Below are positions 52,851 to 64,000 of a DNA stretch of 64,000 nucleotides, piece by piece. Position 1 is the first letter of the stretch, and every line of letters begins with the position of its first letter. The notes beneath the pieces were generated by a model. It saw only the letters and a list, made by a program, of their open reading frames with translations, searched no databases and was not told where the DNA came from. The stretch covers positions 12,202,055 through 12,266,054 of the forward strand of contig CM060121.1 in NCBI GenBank assembly GCA_030522415.1. Direction: 5' to 3'. A program made the translations under genes and the position numbers. This DNA is from Channallabes apus (taxonomy: Eukaryota > Chordata > Actinopteri > Siluriformes > Clariidae).

Positions 52851-55802
52851 CTAGTAGGAAAAATGGTCAAATGTAAGTACAACTACATATAAAATCCTGA
52901 ATCATCAATTAACACAAACCAAGAGCCTGACGTTTACAGATTAAGCCCATTTTAACACTGCTCTTAGATCTTTGTCATCAAGTCAGCGCAGAGTTTTCAA
53001 AATGTCACATTATTTCTATATTTTATGCTTGTTATTTAAATTTTAAAAAAATCTGCATTAAAACACTTATACAATCTCAAACATTTTTCATTGATTTAGT
53101 CAAATAAATTATTTGAAACACTGGCATATACATACAGTATGCAATTCTCTATAAGTAGTAAATATGGAAAGTATTAAAATATGAAATATAAAATGTTACT
53201 AGGTTGAACAATAGGGCACATGGTTTGTGAATCCATGAAAGTTTTTAACAAATAGTCTAAACAAAAAGGTTTAAACAAAAAGTGGTTGTAGTCTTTACAA
53301 CTTACACCTACATAAAATCATAAAATACTTCTAAAATTATTAGCATAGGAACGGCTTGGACAAGAGTTAGGCTTAAATTATTAAAACCAGTGCAATATTA
53401 AACACATTCTGTAACAGATTTAAAGTAATGAATTTTTTATAAAATACACTAAAACACACAATTACTCTTAATGAATAGGTTCTTAGCCTGCATGTGCTTA
53501 TCAAGGTAGGTTAAATTGTGTTCCCACAAATATGTTATTATATATATAACATTGCATTTATTAAAGATACTGCTTCCAACATTCAGTAGCTAACAAATTT
53601 TATGCAATGACTTTTTTTGTAACATAAAATTAATTAAAAAGAACAAGACTTCCTCTAGTTGGGAAATGTTGCTCTCTCAGGGTTTAAACCAATGAAACTC
53701 CTAAAATGTAATAACAGAGAATATTTGCACTTAATATGGAACCCCATAACACTCACAGAAAAAAAGGAGAAAAGATTTTATCATTAGGATAAGCTAAACA
53801 TGATAACAACAAATCAATTGTTGCCATTATGACAGCGTTTTCACCATCCTTTTTCAACTTTGGTTTGGAACATTGGGAGACATTGGCATCTTTCAGTAAT
53901 GTAGAAATTATTAGATTGCTTTATCAGCAAAGATAGCAGACTGATCTGAAGGACTTCAAAGTTTGCAAACTTCAAAATAAAATTTCAGTGCTATCCTTAA
54001 ACGATTTCAGAACTGTATTATGAAAGTTTAAAAAGAAGATTTAAAAAATTAAGAAAAAGACTAAAGACTACCTGATTTCAATTATTTAAACATTTCTGAG
54101 CTTTTTATCATTTTATTTTGTTGAAAATCTTTACAGTATTTACTTTATGAGCTAGAGTTTTTGAACCTGCAACAAATAGAGCATGAAAAGAGAAGTAGAG
54201 GACACTACCTAGCAGTAATGCTGATGGACCAAAGACTAAACATTAAGGTGTTAATAAAAAAAACATAAAAGGTGTTAACATTTATGGGTGTTTTCATGTG
54301 CTACGTCACAGATGGCAAAATGGAGCCCGCTTTTTAGTGGAACATTTCTACTAATCGCCAAAACATGGTATTGCTGCTACTTCACCTGTAAGAAAGTGAA
54401 TTTTCAGATAGGATCATATAACACCATTTTCATTATTTTTTCCTTATACTTACTGTATTGATTCTTATCTCCCGATCCATGTTTCAAATTGAAAATATGC
54501 ATAGACATTTATATTTTTATCAGATAAGAAGAAACACATTTGTTAAATACAATTTCATGCCCTTTTATGTAGTTTTAAACTCAAATCTTTCAATGATCTT
54601 AATTGTCCTTCAGTTGAAATATGGCCAATTTAGATTTCACATGAAAAGATATAAAACTGAAAAAGTGTCTTATTCAAAAATGCAAAACTGTTAAGACATT
54701 GCAATATGAATTTGACATGGTTACGGACACTACAGATTTTTTTTTAAACTGCAGTTTAAAATTGTAGATTTAATACTACAGCTATGAAAATTAAATAAAT
54801 AGGCATGTTATCTTTAGTGTGATTTATCAGAAAGCTACAGTATAAAATTTTGTCTGCTCAGAAGCCAAAGAGACACATGCACACTGATGCTAGCTAAACA
54901 TTTTTATTGCGAAATGAGGTCAACAACAAATAGCTTAAATCAATATAATACAAATTTAATAGAAAATGAAATAACAGGGCACGGCTAACTGATAAAATCA
55001 GAATTATCTTTTTAAATAAACCTGATGAGCAGGATGGATTATGGTGTGCAGTGTTTTTAGATGAGGAGGAAACCACCAGGTAAATTTTTTGAGCTAGGAG
55101 GATCAGTGTCGGTATGAAGATCTTCATTTGTCTTTTTCAGTTCTTGATTTATTTTTAGCAATCCTCCTTTGATCTTAATTAAAATCACTATAGTATGTTA
55201 TGCCTATTTGTAAAATCCATTGTGTTGACTGTGTGCTAAATGAGGTGGCTGGACTTGATGCAACAGGATTTAGTTCAGATGAACTGTGGGAGTAATCAAG
55301 CAACAGAGAGACTCAGGTTTGGCTTAACTAAAATAGAAAAAAATAATATATTATACTGCAATATTGCGCAATAGCTTGCTATTAATAATTAGGTGTGCAA
55401 AGGTGTTAACATTTACAGTATTCTACTGTATTTATAAATAAGATAAAATTACTGTACAAAGGGTCTTATATTTTTATAGCAATTATTTAGTGTGGAATAC
55501 GGAGCTCACATACTGTAAAACATTCCTTTTTTTCTTCCTTAATTATCTGTATCATGTCTGTCAAATACATAAACATAGAGGCTGCCACCAACACCAAAAG
55601 CATAGCACTTGACCAAAATATCCAGTCATTACCTCTTACAGAATAATTAACTGGTGAAAGGAATGTTACAATGTTACAGGATTTGGCAGAAATCTGGCTC
55701 AAATGCATTAATTCATTCCTAAGATTATGCCTGGTAAGCAACCTTCATAGAAGTACAGTATATGTAATAATAGATAACTTCTTTGAAGTCAAGCTAACAA
55801 AG

Positions 55803-55844
<42 letters not shown>

Positions 55845-57100
55845 CACTCACTATGACCCTGTATATAAAAACTATGATAACAAGGATAAGTGGTATAGAA
55901 GATGAATGAAGGAATTATTATTGTTATAATTATTATGATTAATAACAACAACAATGATACTACTACTACTACTAATAATAATTATTATTATATTAATAAT
56001 AATAATTATTATTATTATTATTAAATACAAATATTATAGTGGTGAGTAGTATGGCTTTTCCCAGTTAGTCTGTTAGTGTAAATCATCATACAGTATTCTG
56101 TTGTTAGGTTTAATCACTTAGATCTAAATAGTGTGTTAAGACAACGCACTCAGTCAGCTGAAAAAGGTTACTGATATGTGGACTCATCAAATACACCCCT
56201 CCCTATAAATAGTGCACTTCCTTGAAGCTCCGCCCCCAAAATTAATTGATGCAGATTGGCAAGACAGCGATGCTAACAGCTGGGCTATCTGACCAAAAGA
56301 GACAGTCAGACTCCAAAGCATCTGGTGATAGAGGGCAGGTTAGTCTCAATAAGGGGAAACACATTTTATTGCTTCGTAAATATATGTTGCATAACTTTCT
56401 TTTTTATTATTACTATTAGCCAGCTGCCAATTATTTATATATTTTGTCTTTGGCCATCTCTCCTTCTTTGCTTTTTTGCATTAGCATGTGCAAGATTTAT
56501 CACTGTTCTTGCTTTCACTGCCCCCTTTCCCCCATCTCCCTTCCCCTTCGCTTCCCAATCCTATGCATGGGCATGAACACCTCTTGTTGCTGATTGGCTG
56601 AAGTATTGTTGAGTGGTGTGGGCTGCAACACTTTGTTTGTTCCTTATTTACAGAGCCAGAGCTGAGAATGAACAAAGAATTTATTCAGCCCACACAGCTA
56701 GCGGACTGTGAAGAGATGACAAAAACATAAAGTGTATAATATTAGACTTATATTAGAATTGCATATGGCACCTTTAATAAATAATCCGCCTCACTTTAGT
56801 GGAACTTTACACAGTATAATGAATCATGGGGCAGAGCCTTGTGTACATGGGGGTGAATGGACGAGGATGGCTCAAGGATTAAAATTATTTTTTTTATTAA
56901 ATGTTAAACCATAAAAAAATCTTACCATATGCCCTTTTAAATGTGCTTTGGATTTTTAAGAAGTGGTTATGGAGAATCTCTCAAGTATCGTTTATGCATT
57001 TTAATACATAGTAAGCATGGAATAGAATAAAATCATTATTTTCAAATAATAACCATTTCAGTCATAGTTGGATTTTTACACGAACCCATTGTTAGCCAAA
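52851..57100. other. AT-rich non-coding stretch
   Basis: No gene recognised. (TTA)n at 55805-55844 and further ATT/AAT runs at 55965-56025; a trace of the 43055-type repeat at 55845-55912. Confidence 0.5.
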
Positions 57101-57149
57101 ATGTTAGCAACAAGTGAACAGTGCTGAGAAAATTGGCAGCAGTCATTTA

Positions 57150-57535
57150 ATTCTCCAGTCCCAAAGACCCATCCCCTACGAGGACACGCTAATTTGATAT
57201 TAGCTTAGAGCCACAGGCAGCACATTTGGGGGGCAGAGTGAAAGCCTGGTTAATGGCAGCAAAGGCCACATTAATTCTGCCAGGCTGAGAGAACTGGGCC
57301 AGGCACCTGCTGCAGAAGTGGGTACGAATGACAAATGCCGTCCTATATTGGCCATCGGTTCACCTCTTGCCTCTGAGTAGCAAATTAATCAAACCTGGAG
57401 GCCATGGGCTCTCTCTTCATGTTGTGCAGACAGGTCAGCTACAGCAATGAGTGTGTTTCACACGTGTGTCTCTAAAGGAGTGAGCATTATGTACACAACA
57501 CCTCCCTGATGTAGCCTGGAGATGTGTAGCTTAGA
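57150..57535. other. Non-repetitive, locally GC-richer block; possible conserved non-coding element
   Basis: The block stands out from AT-rich flanks, shows no resemblance to the repeats in this window and has no long frame. It includes 'gctaatttgatattagctta' (near-palindromic, homeodomain-like TAAT sites) and 'ggccacattaattctgccag'. Conservation cannot be tested here. Confidence 0.3.
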
Positions 57536-60500
57536 GCTTTGTATAAAAATCACAACATGGAATAATCAGAAAAAATGAGGATAAACAAGGCTCATTGAAG
57601 GTTTGGACACATTTATGCATCACAAATAAAGTAAAGAGGCTTATTCTGAAGAGGCTTTGTAAACACAGTAAAAAAAAAAAAACCCTGAATGTTTCATAGG
57701 TGTAACACCCTACTACTATACTATTCTACAATAGAATCTGAATGTATAACCGAGAGAGAATGGTTTGGGAAGGTGTATGTATGTATGGGTGCGTTGTCTG
57801 GCCAAATTTAGGGCAGGCACACCAACATGTCCCCCACTCACGTCAGGCCAAAAAACGCATGCACGGAGGTTGCTCGAACTAGGTCGATGGGTGCCTTTTT
57901 TTGGATCACAGAGGGAGAAAAGCGTGCCAGTTAAATGATCGCACTCTCCTAAAACCTACTCCAATGGCAAAAAGCCTTAAACAGTTTTATTTTTACTCCC
58001 ATCAAACTGGGTCAATGACTACGCCACAGAATATAGCCAAATACAATAAAGTCACACTCACTAAAGTCAAGACATTATGGACATCTCTCAAAACCTTTTT
58101 ATTGATCATATATAAAATAAAGGAAGCTGTAGATCACCAAACATACAATATATACAACAGTACATCAATAACTTAGTCAAACCCAAGAAAGACTATCTGC
58201 ATGGTTAAAATCCACAGTTCTTATATATGAATATATATTTATATATTAATACATCACTTTTTATGTACAGATTGCAAAAAGTACAATAATTTAATTAATA
58301 AAGTTACAGTTCACCCATTTTGTTACTGTATTTCGTACAAAGTACTCATATACATATCCAAAACAGCACATTCTATTCACCGATTACCACCTCACATTTC
58401 ATAGCTTTTTTTTTTCTGATTTAACAACTTTGAGACAACAAACTATTCAGAGCCATGTATGAACATGATGTCTGAACCTGCTCAACAAACAAAGAACATG
58501 ATGAACAAAAACCCAGTTGGCATAAAACTAACAGATTATTTTTCTTGTAAGTGCTGATAAAGTGAGTGGACCTCTAAATCTCTGGTAAGACAATGGCAGG
58601 GATTAAAGGCTCTCCTGGATGCATAGTGTGATATGTATGGCCAAAAAAAAAATGACAGGCCTCCCGCCGAGCTGTTAGACACGCCCATTTTCTTTATTGA
58701 TTTAGTGATAAATAAAAATGTTATATTCCTGATGCTTTTACTCAAAGCACAATGTTTTTCATTTAATACCTAGCTCAGTGTGATATCGCTCCCTCCTTCT
58801 GTCAATCCTGTAATTGCTCTATTATGCTAACTATCATGGACAGTGGGCTATTTGAAATAACCCTGATCAATAATTTATGTCCACAAAAGGATAAAGTGGG
58901 GCATTTGTCCAAAAACTCCATTTAACACCACAGAGGAAGCCTATGTGCAGTAAACACAAAATAAACCCCTGAGAGCCTGATTTAAACAATAAAAGGGGAA
59001 TAAAAAAAACAGAAATTCATATAATCAGATTCATATAGCCTTAGATTAGAACAGTATGAGAACATTACTGTAAAACTGTAAGATAACCAGGCAACCAAGT
59101 TTTTTCATGTAAAAGTGTATTTTAAATATTGTGACCACAATATTTTGTTAGCTATATTTTATTTTATCTTGTTAAGAGTTCTTGCTAAGCTTTTGCCATT
59201 AAAGAAAAGCAAACATATATATTTTCCTTATATTTCCAGATGGCATCTATTTTATTTATTTCTTCACTGTAAACCATGATCCTGATTAAACCTTTACTAT
59301 TCAATGTAATAACTGTGATATTACGGGGTGCTCAGTTGCACAAGTTAGTCTTCAAGTATCAAAAGTGAGGACAGACTTTGTACCAGCACCTAAATAATGA
59401 TCTTGGTCACTGAACTGTACCTTAGACAGATTTTGACCTTCAGTGCCAGTTCATGAACTTATGATACCTATGGAGTTGTTCTGTTTCCAATCCACTTGCG
59501 AGGTCAAAGGAAACCAGAAACAGGGGAGGACAAATAAATAGCCAGGACCCTCCAGACAAGCAGACTTGTGTCTGTGAATCAACAACCAAAAAATAGCCAA
59601 AACCAAAACGTATTGTCTTTACAGTTTGCTATTTAAAACTAATGCTCTTCATTGTGGTGCAACACACCTTGATGATTAGTCATGGCTGAACGAAATCTGA
59701 ATCAGAAAAACACGAATACAGTATGTGAAACCAGTAATAAAACAAAATAAATCAAGGAATTAATAAATCAACGAACTTTGAAAAAAAAAAAAAAAAACTA
59801 CATAAGGCAGACTTAGTCTGTAAGTCAGAGACACCTTGATGTGAAACATACTGTACTGAAAATTGACATCTCATGCAATGTGAGGACAGAATCCTAAATC
59901 TTCTAGTTGAAATGTTACTTTATAGCTTGCTAACGTTTTTGGCACAATAAAATGATTTTATGATTTGTCTACCTATGGGAGAACCTGGAGGAACCATTTG
60001 GGCACTGTTCCTTCACCCCAGTTGGAAGAAGCAAATATACCTTTCTTAGCAGTGCATTTCATTTATTTTAATGATGAAAAAAAGTCAGATAATATTTAAA
60101 AATTTATCTACTGCCATGTTAAGTCTGACAGTGCATGAGCAATATTAATAGAAGTACGCAAAGTAAATAGTTGAAATGTATTTTATATCTCAATAAACCT
60201 GCCCAAACTTTTGTATTATAATCATTGTTCAACAAAGGTTCTGGAGTAACATTGTCTTTGCAATTTTCATCAATAAATGTGCTAATAACTGCATAATCAG
60301 GATAAACAGAGTATGTCACGCTGTATGAAAAAAGGTGGATGTGAGCACCACAATGAGTAGCAAATCAGGCAAAGGATGGCACAGGAGATTTCATTGAATT
60401 TGCTGAATTTTTTTAACATAACTAACCTTTAGTTTATGATGTACACCTACAGTAATAAGCAAAGCAAAGCAGAATCCAATGATTATAAGGAAGTTCTCAT

Positions 60501-63326
60501 CAATTAAACCCAATTAGGTGTTTATAAAATGCCTTTCCAAAGGTTCAACATTTGCACCCTAGTGCATCCTGGAAGTATTTGCGAGAGACCACAGAGGAGG
60601 AAGAATTCGGTTTTGCACTGCGCAAAAAATAATGAGATGGTGTTAAAAATTTTGCATCAATAATACGGAAGGGACCAAAAATGAATGGTTAACTGTCTTC
60701 TAAACATCACCTTTCTTCTACAAATTCTTCTAAATATATTAATGTAAATAGTACAGAATGACACCAATAGAGTGGACGACACTGCCACCTGATCACTTTC
60801 ACAGCACGCCACGCGCCTAGTCACTAGAAAAGCTATCAGACTTCAATAATAAGCCACTTTTGGTACAATTGCAAAGTCAATATCAAACAAGTTCAAGGTT
60901 TGTATTTTTCCCAGACATTTTTTCCCTACAAATAAGGGGTGACCAACTCACTGGGTGAAAAGGCCAGCAGACAGGTTGTTTGTTATTTACCTGCCCAAAG
61001 ACACCAGGCAAAAAAAACTTTTACCGTGACTAATAGGTGTTTCAGTGCAGAAAAATTAACAAATCGTGCTGAACACTAGCCTCCCGGCACACGAGTTGGA
61101 CACCTCTGTTATAAATAACAAAACGTTTTCTTACCAGAAGATAACAAAGATAGAGCTAAACCTTTAGCTGGACAAAGACATCAAAGAACACTTGCTAATA
61201 ATTAGTAAATGATAAAGCTTGTGTGGATTTGTATTTAGGCAACTATGACCAGTCCATCCACAGTATTAAGCTCTAAAATGTTGAACAAAACTAAAGCACT
61301 CGATACTTCACATTTGCCAATGAACTTCTACATCAAACCATTGGAAAAACACATAAAACATGATTCAGTTGAACAAGGAAGGAGTTTGCTATGTTCTGTG
61401 GATAGGCTCCCTCATAACAAACGTCATATAACTTGTGTCTATGAAAGGTGAACATCACCCTCGGAGACAGGTACCGGATTTCTCCATTTCCATGCATAAA
61501 TACGGTAGTTTATTGCCTCTCCTTGTCATATTCATCAGAATATAACTTGTAAACATCATTCCACAAATGGAATTAAACAAAATAGGGCACAAAAAACTAA
61601 CTTTTTTTTTTTTTTTGCTTTTTTTTTGTTGGCATGGCATGGAACACCAAAGTTTCATCTATAAAGGAAGAGTTATGGGGAAATATTCAAATTGACACAA
61701 ATGATCTGCTTACAAAACACAGTTTATCAGCCAGAACAATGTCACTTGTTTACATATTTAATTCTCACAAATAATAGAAACCTCTGATCTCTGATCTGTA
61801 ATCTAGGCATCATACAAACTGCATGGCAAAAAAGTTTAAGGCTTTTTGAAATCACTTTGTCTTACATGGTATATAAGAAACATATATATAGTAACATATA
61901 TAGTAGTGTGCAGGCCTCATTTCCCCCATTATATTAAATTAAATTAAATATTGTGGAGTAAATGAAAGAAATTGGAGATTTTTTTATTTAAAAACAATTT
62001 GTTTATGTATCAATCTCAGCAGCAGCCTCATTTCCACTATCATCTGTTCCAACCACTTAGCATTCAGCATCACCAATATACAGTACTAATCTCTGTCCTG
62101 ATTATCTTTCATCATCTGCACCTGTTTCTCACTGGTTCATGCCTTTAGTTAGATGCTTGAATGATTCATAGGTCACATAGGTGTGGCTTAACAAACACAA
62201 CCATCCCTCTGAAACTGCTCAGGTACAGAGACTAGACTGAAAATGAGAAACAAAATCTTGACAAAAATAAAAGCAAATAAAGTCCTTCAAGAAGCCTTGC
62301 AGATTGTACTATTTTAACTGACTGTTTCAGACGAGTTTGTCATAATTCAGGCACGGAGTTTGTATGATGCAAACAGATGGTCATACATTACCTCCATTAA
62401 TGATGGAGCACCAGAACAAAAATAAAGAGGCAGATGAAAACATGTCTTAGCTGATCAGCTATGTCTAAAATAATGGACAATTTGTATTAATTGGATATTT
62501 CCCCCAACATTCTATTAAAGGCAAGAATGAGAGTTTATGGTTTTTCATCCTATTGCATTTGCTGAGGGTCAGAATGTTAACCTACCCCCTTTCTTTCCAA
62601 TTTCCATAGACATTCTATAAATGAAATATTACAATTGCAGAAGATGGAGTTCAATCATTTGGTTTTCAAAATGACACCAATTTTAGCAGAGCAGCTTAAT
62701 GTGAACAGAAGTTTAATTTGAGCTCGGACTGAACTGAAAATATTTCGGGCCCAAATTTCTAATAGAATAATTTTATTTTAGTACTCGACTTCTACACAAA
62801 TTTAAAACGGGGTCTGACTCAGCAACTGTAATGTCTGAAAACTATTATTAACCCCCATAATTGGCTCATTTAAGGTACATAGACGATGTTGTTTTTTAAA
62901 TTCTGACACATTCTGTCATTAGTTTATTTCATCATCAGACCATGATGGCCTTTTCTAACCCCATCTGAGAGGCGGTCAGTGGATAATATCAAGCACAGGG
63001 ATCTGAAGAAGGAAAACAATGTGAATCTGATATTTTCCCTGTTATACCAAGGAATTACCAGGTTGCTAAATATCAGTAAACAAAACTCTCTGTGCAATGT
63101 CACACATACGGTTCAAACCAAATTGAGTGGCTAGTTTGCAGGCCTGCATTGTCCCATTCGCACCTTTGTTTACCTGTGCCAGGTTTGCCTGCCCTTTCCC
63201 ACCTGACTCAGCTAATCGAGCACTCGTTATGATAGAATCAGGTTTGTCAGGGTTATGTACTGGGACAAAGAAACACAAATTTGCAGCTAGGAAAAAGTTT
63301 TGCTTTCAATTTCCGAATGCCATGTC
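57536..63326. other. Non-coding region, probably including the mafg 3' UTR
   Basis: No convincing exons or intact transposons. T- or A-runs at 58410, 59780 and 61602. mafg transcription enters from the right; mammalian MAFG has a long 3' UTR, so part of 60-63.7 kb may be transcribed. A minus-strand AATAAA lies near 62927-62922. Confidence 0.4.
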
Positions 63327-63390
63327 AGTGTTGTTGTTGTTGTTGGTCGTTCGGCTGCTCCCAGCAAGGGGTCGCCACAGCAACCACATA
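63327..63390 (-). mobile_element. SINE 3' end fragment
   Basis: (TTG)n then 'ggtcgttcggctgctcccag' and 'ggggtcgccacag': the reverse complement of the tail of the SINE at 50235-50465. Confidence 0.7.
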
Positions 63391-63701
63391 CGTTTAATAA
63401 AATATTTAAACGTTAACTGCCTTTTAAGTTTTTTCCTTCTGTATTATGGACTAATAATCCTTACGATGGTGCATAGAAGGTTGTGCTGAATCTGGGAATG
63501 TATAATGTATAAAAAAAAAAAAAAAAAACACAGTTAAGTGAAACCGGAAAGGCCTTAATGGAGGTTCACAACCAAAACTCACCATACATGCTGTCTCAAT
63601 AAGCCCACTGCTAGGCAGAGCATATTTAACCGCTGTATTGTTTAAAGTAGGCATCGCAGATCTGTGCTTGATAATGATTCACTGACCAAAGGCATTGTGC
63701 A

Positions 63702-64000
63702 TTACAAGCGTGCCTCCGTTTTAGACTTGACGATGGTGATGACGCTCGTGGCTGCCACCTTGCCTGGTACGATGATTGGCGTGATTGCGCCCCTGGCAGC
63801 TGGTACAGGGCTGCGTGCCACAGTCCTGGCGAAGCTTTGCAACGCCTCGTACTTGGAGCGCAGCACGTCAAGCTCCACCTTCATGCTGGCGTTCTCAGAT
63901 GCGAGTTTCTCCACCTCTTGCTGCAGCTCAGCTTTTTGCTTCTCCAGTTCTTCCTTCTGCGTGACGCGCTTGACGCGACAGCTGGCGGCATAGCCACGGT
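63702..64000 (-). CDS. mafg: Small Maf bZIP transcription factor MafG, C-terminal part of last exon
   Basis: Ninety-eight codons to a TAA at 63704-63702, open to the window edge. It begins inside the basic region ([20 protein letters not shown]), continues through the leucine zipper ([36 protein letters not shown]) and ends [21 protein letters not shown] plus L. The last segment distinguishes MafG from MafK and MafF. Small Mafs lack a transactivation domain. They pair with NRF2, BACH or p45 NF-E2 at MARE/ARE sites. The basic region Tyr typical of Maf proteins (GYAASCR) is present. Its place beyond pcyt2 on the same strand agrees with human 17q25.3. The extended homology region and start are outside the window. 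Confidence 0.96.
   Translation of the reverse strand, partial: RGYAASCRVKRVTQKEELEKQKAELQQEVEKLASENASMKVELDVLRSKYEALQSFARTVARSPVPAARGAITPIIVPGKVAATSVITIVKSKTEARL

Noticed and set aside
44500..63700. Search for sirt7 exons
   Set aside because: No sirtuin motifs visible in any frame; recorded as an absence instead.

Overview
The window looks like nuclear DNA of a teleost fish. It is AT-rich, has long introns, and is full of Tc1/mariner, hAT, piggyBac-type, LINE and tRNA-derived SINE copies typical of ray-finned fish, with many (CA)n, (TA)n and (TTA)n runs. Species cannot be fixed from the sequence; an ostariophysan (catfish-like) genome is a weak guess.

Four host genes are recognisable. From left to right: the 3' end of stk31 (+, four coding exons, 4875-7960), a pseudokinase-type germ-cell gene; npb (+, two exons, 9522-10461), the neuropeptide B precursor with its own TATA box and polyA signal; pcyt2 (-, thirteen exons, 44124 down to 26273), CTP:phosphoethanolamine cytidylyltransferase of the Kennedy pathway, complete at 398 codons; and the last coding exon of mafg (-, 64000 down to 63702), a small Maf bZIP factor cut by the right edge. 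The tail-to-tail npb/pcyt2 pair followed by mafg matches human 17q25.3. I see no sirt7, which lies between MAFG and PCYT2 in human, and stk31 is not part of that human block.

Mobile elements fill most of the rest. The left 4.6 kb is a decayed Ty1/copia-type retrotransposon in antisense to stk31, running off the left edge, with one LTR and an initiator-Met tRNA primer site. Between npb and pcyt2 lie a BED-finger hAT with an 8-bp target duplication, a broken Tc1, and several fragments. The pcyt2 introns hold a solo LTR (5-bp target duplication), a TA-flanked MITE, an intact-looking Tc1 with a 340-codon DD34E transposase, and two mariner relics, one carrying a 108-bp-arm palindrome. Just upstream of the pcyt2 promoter sits a nested cluster: a hAT inside a hAT inside a hAT, with a piggyBac-type MITE in the outermost element. 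From about 50 to 63.7 kb there is little recognisable coding sequence, only SINE and DNA-transposon pieces, microsatellites and a few stretches that look less repeat-like and may be regulatory.

The host genes do not form a shared pathway; they are syntenic neighbours. I found no convincing new multi-gene system. The most unusual structures are the transposon nest, the palindrome, the intact Tc1, and a small perfect-stem hairpin at 23455-23534.
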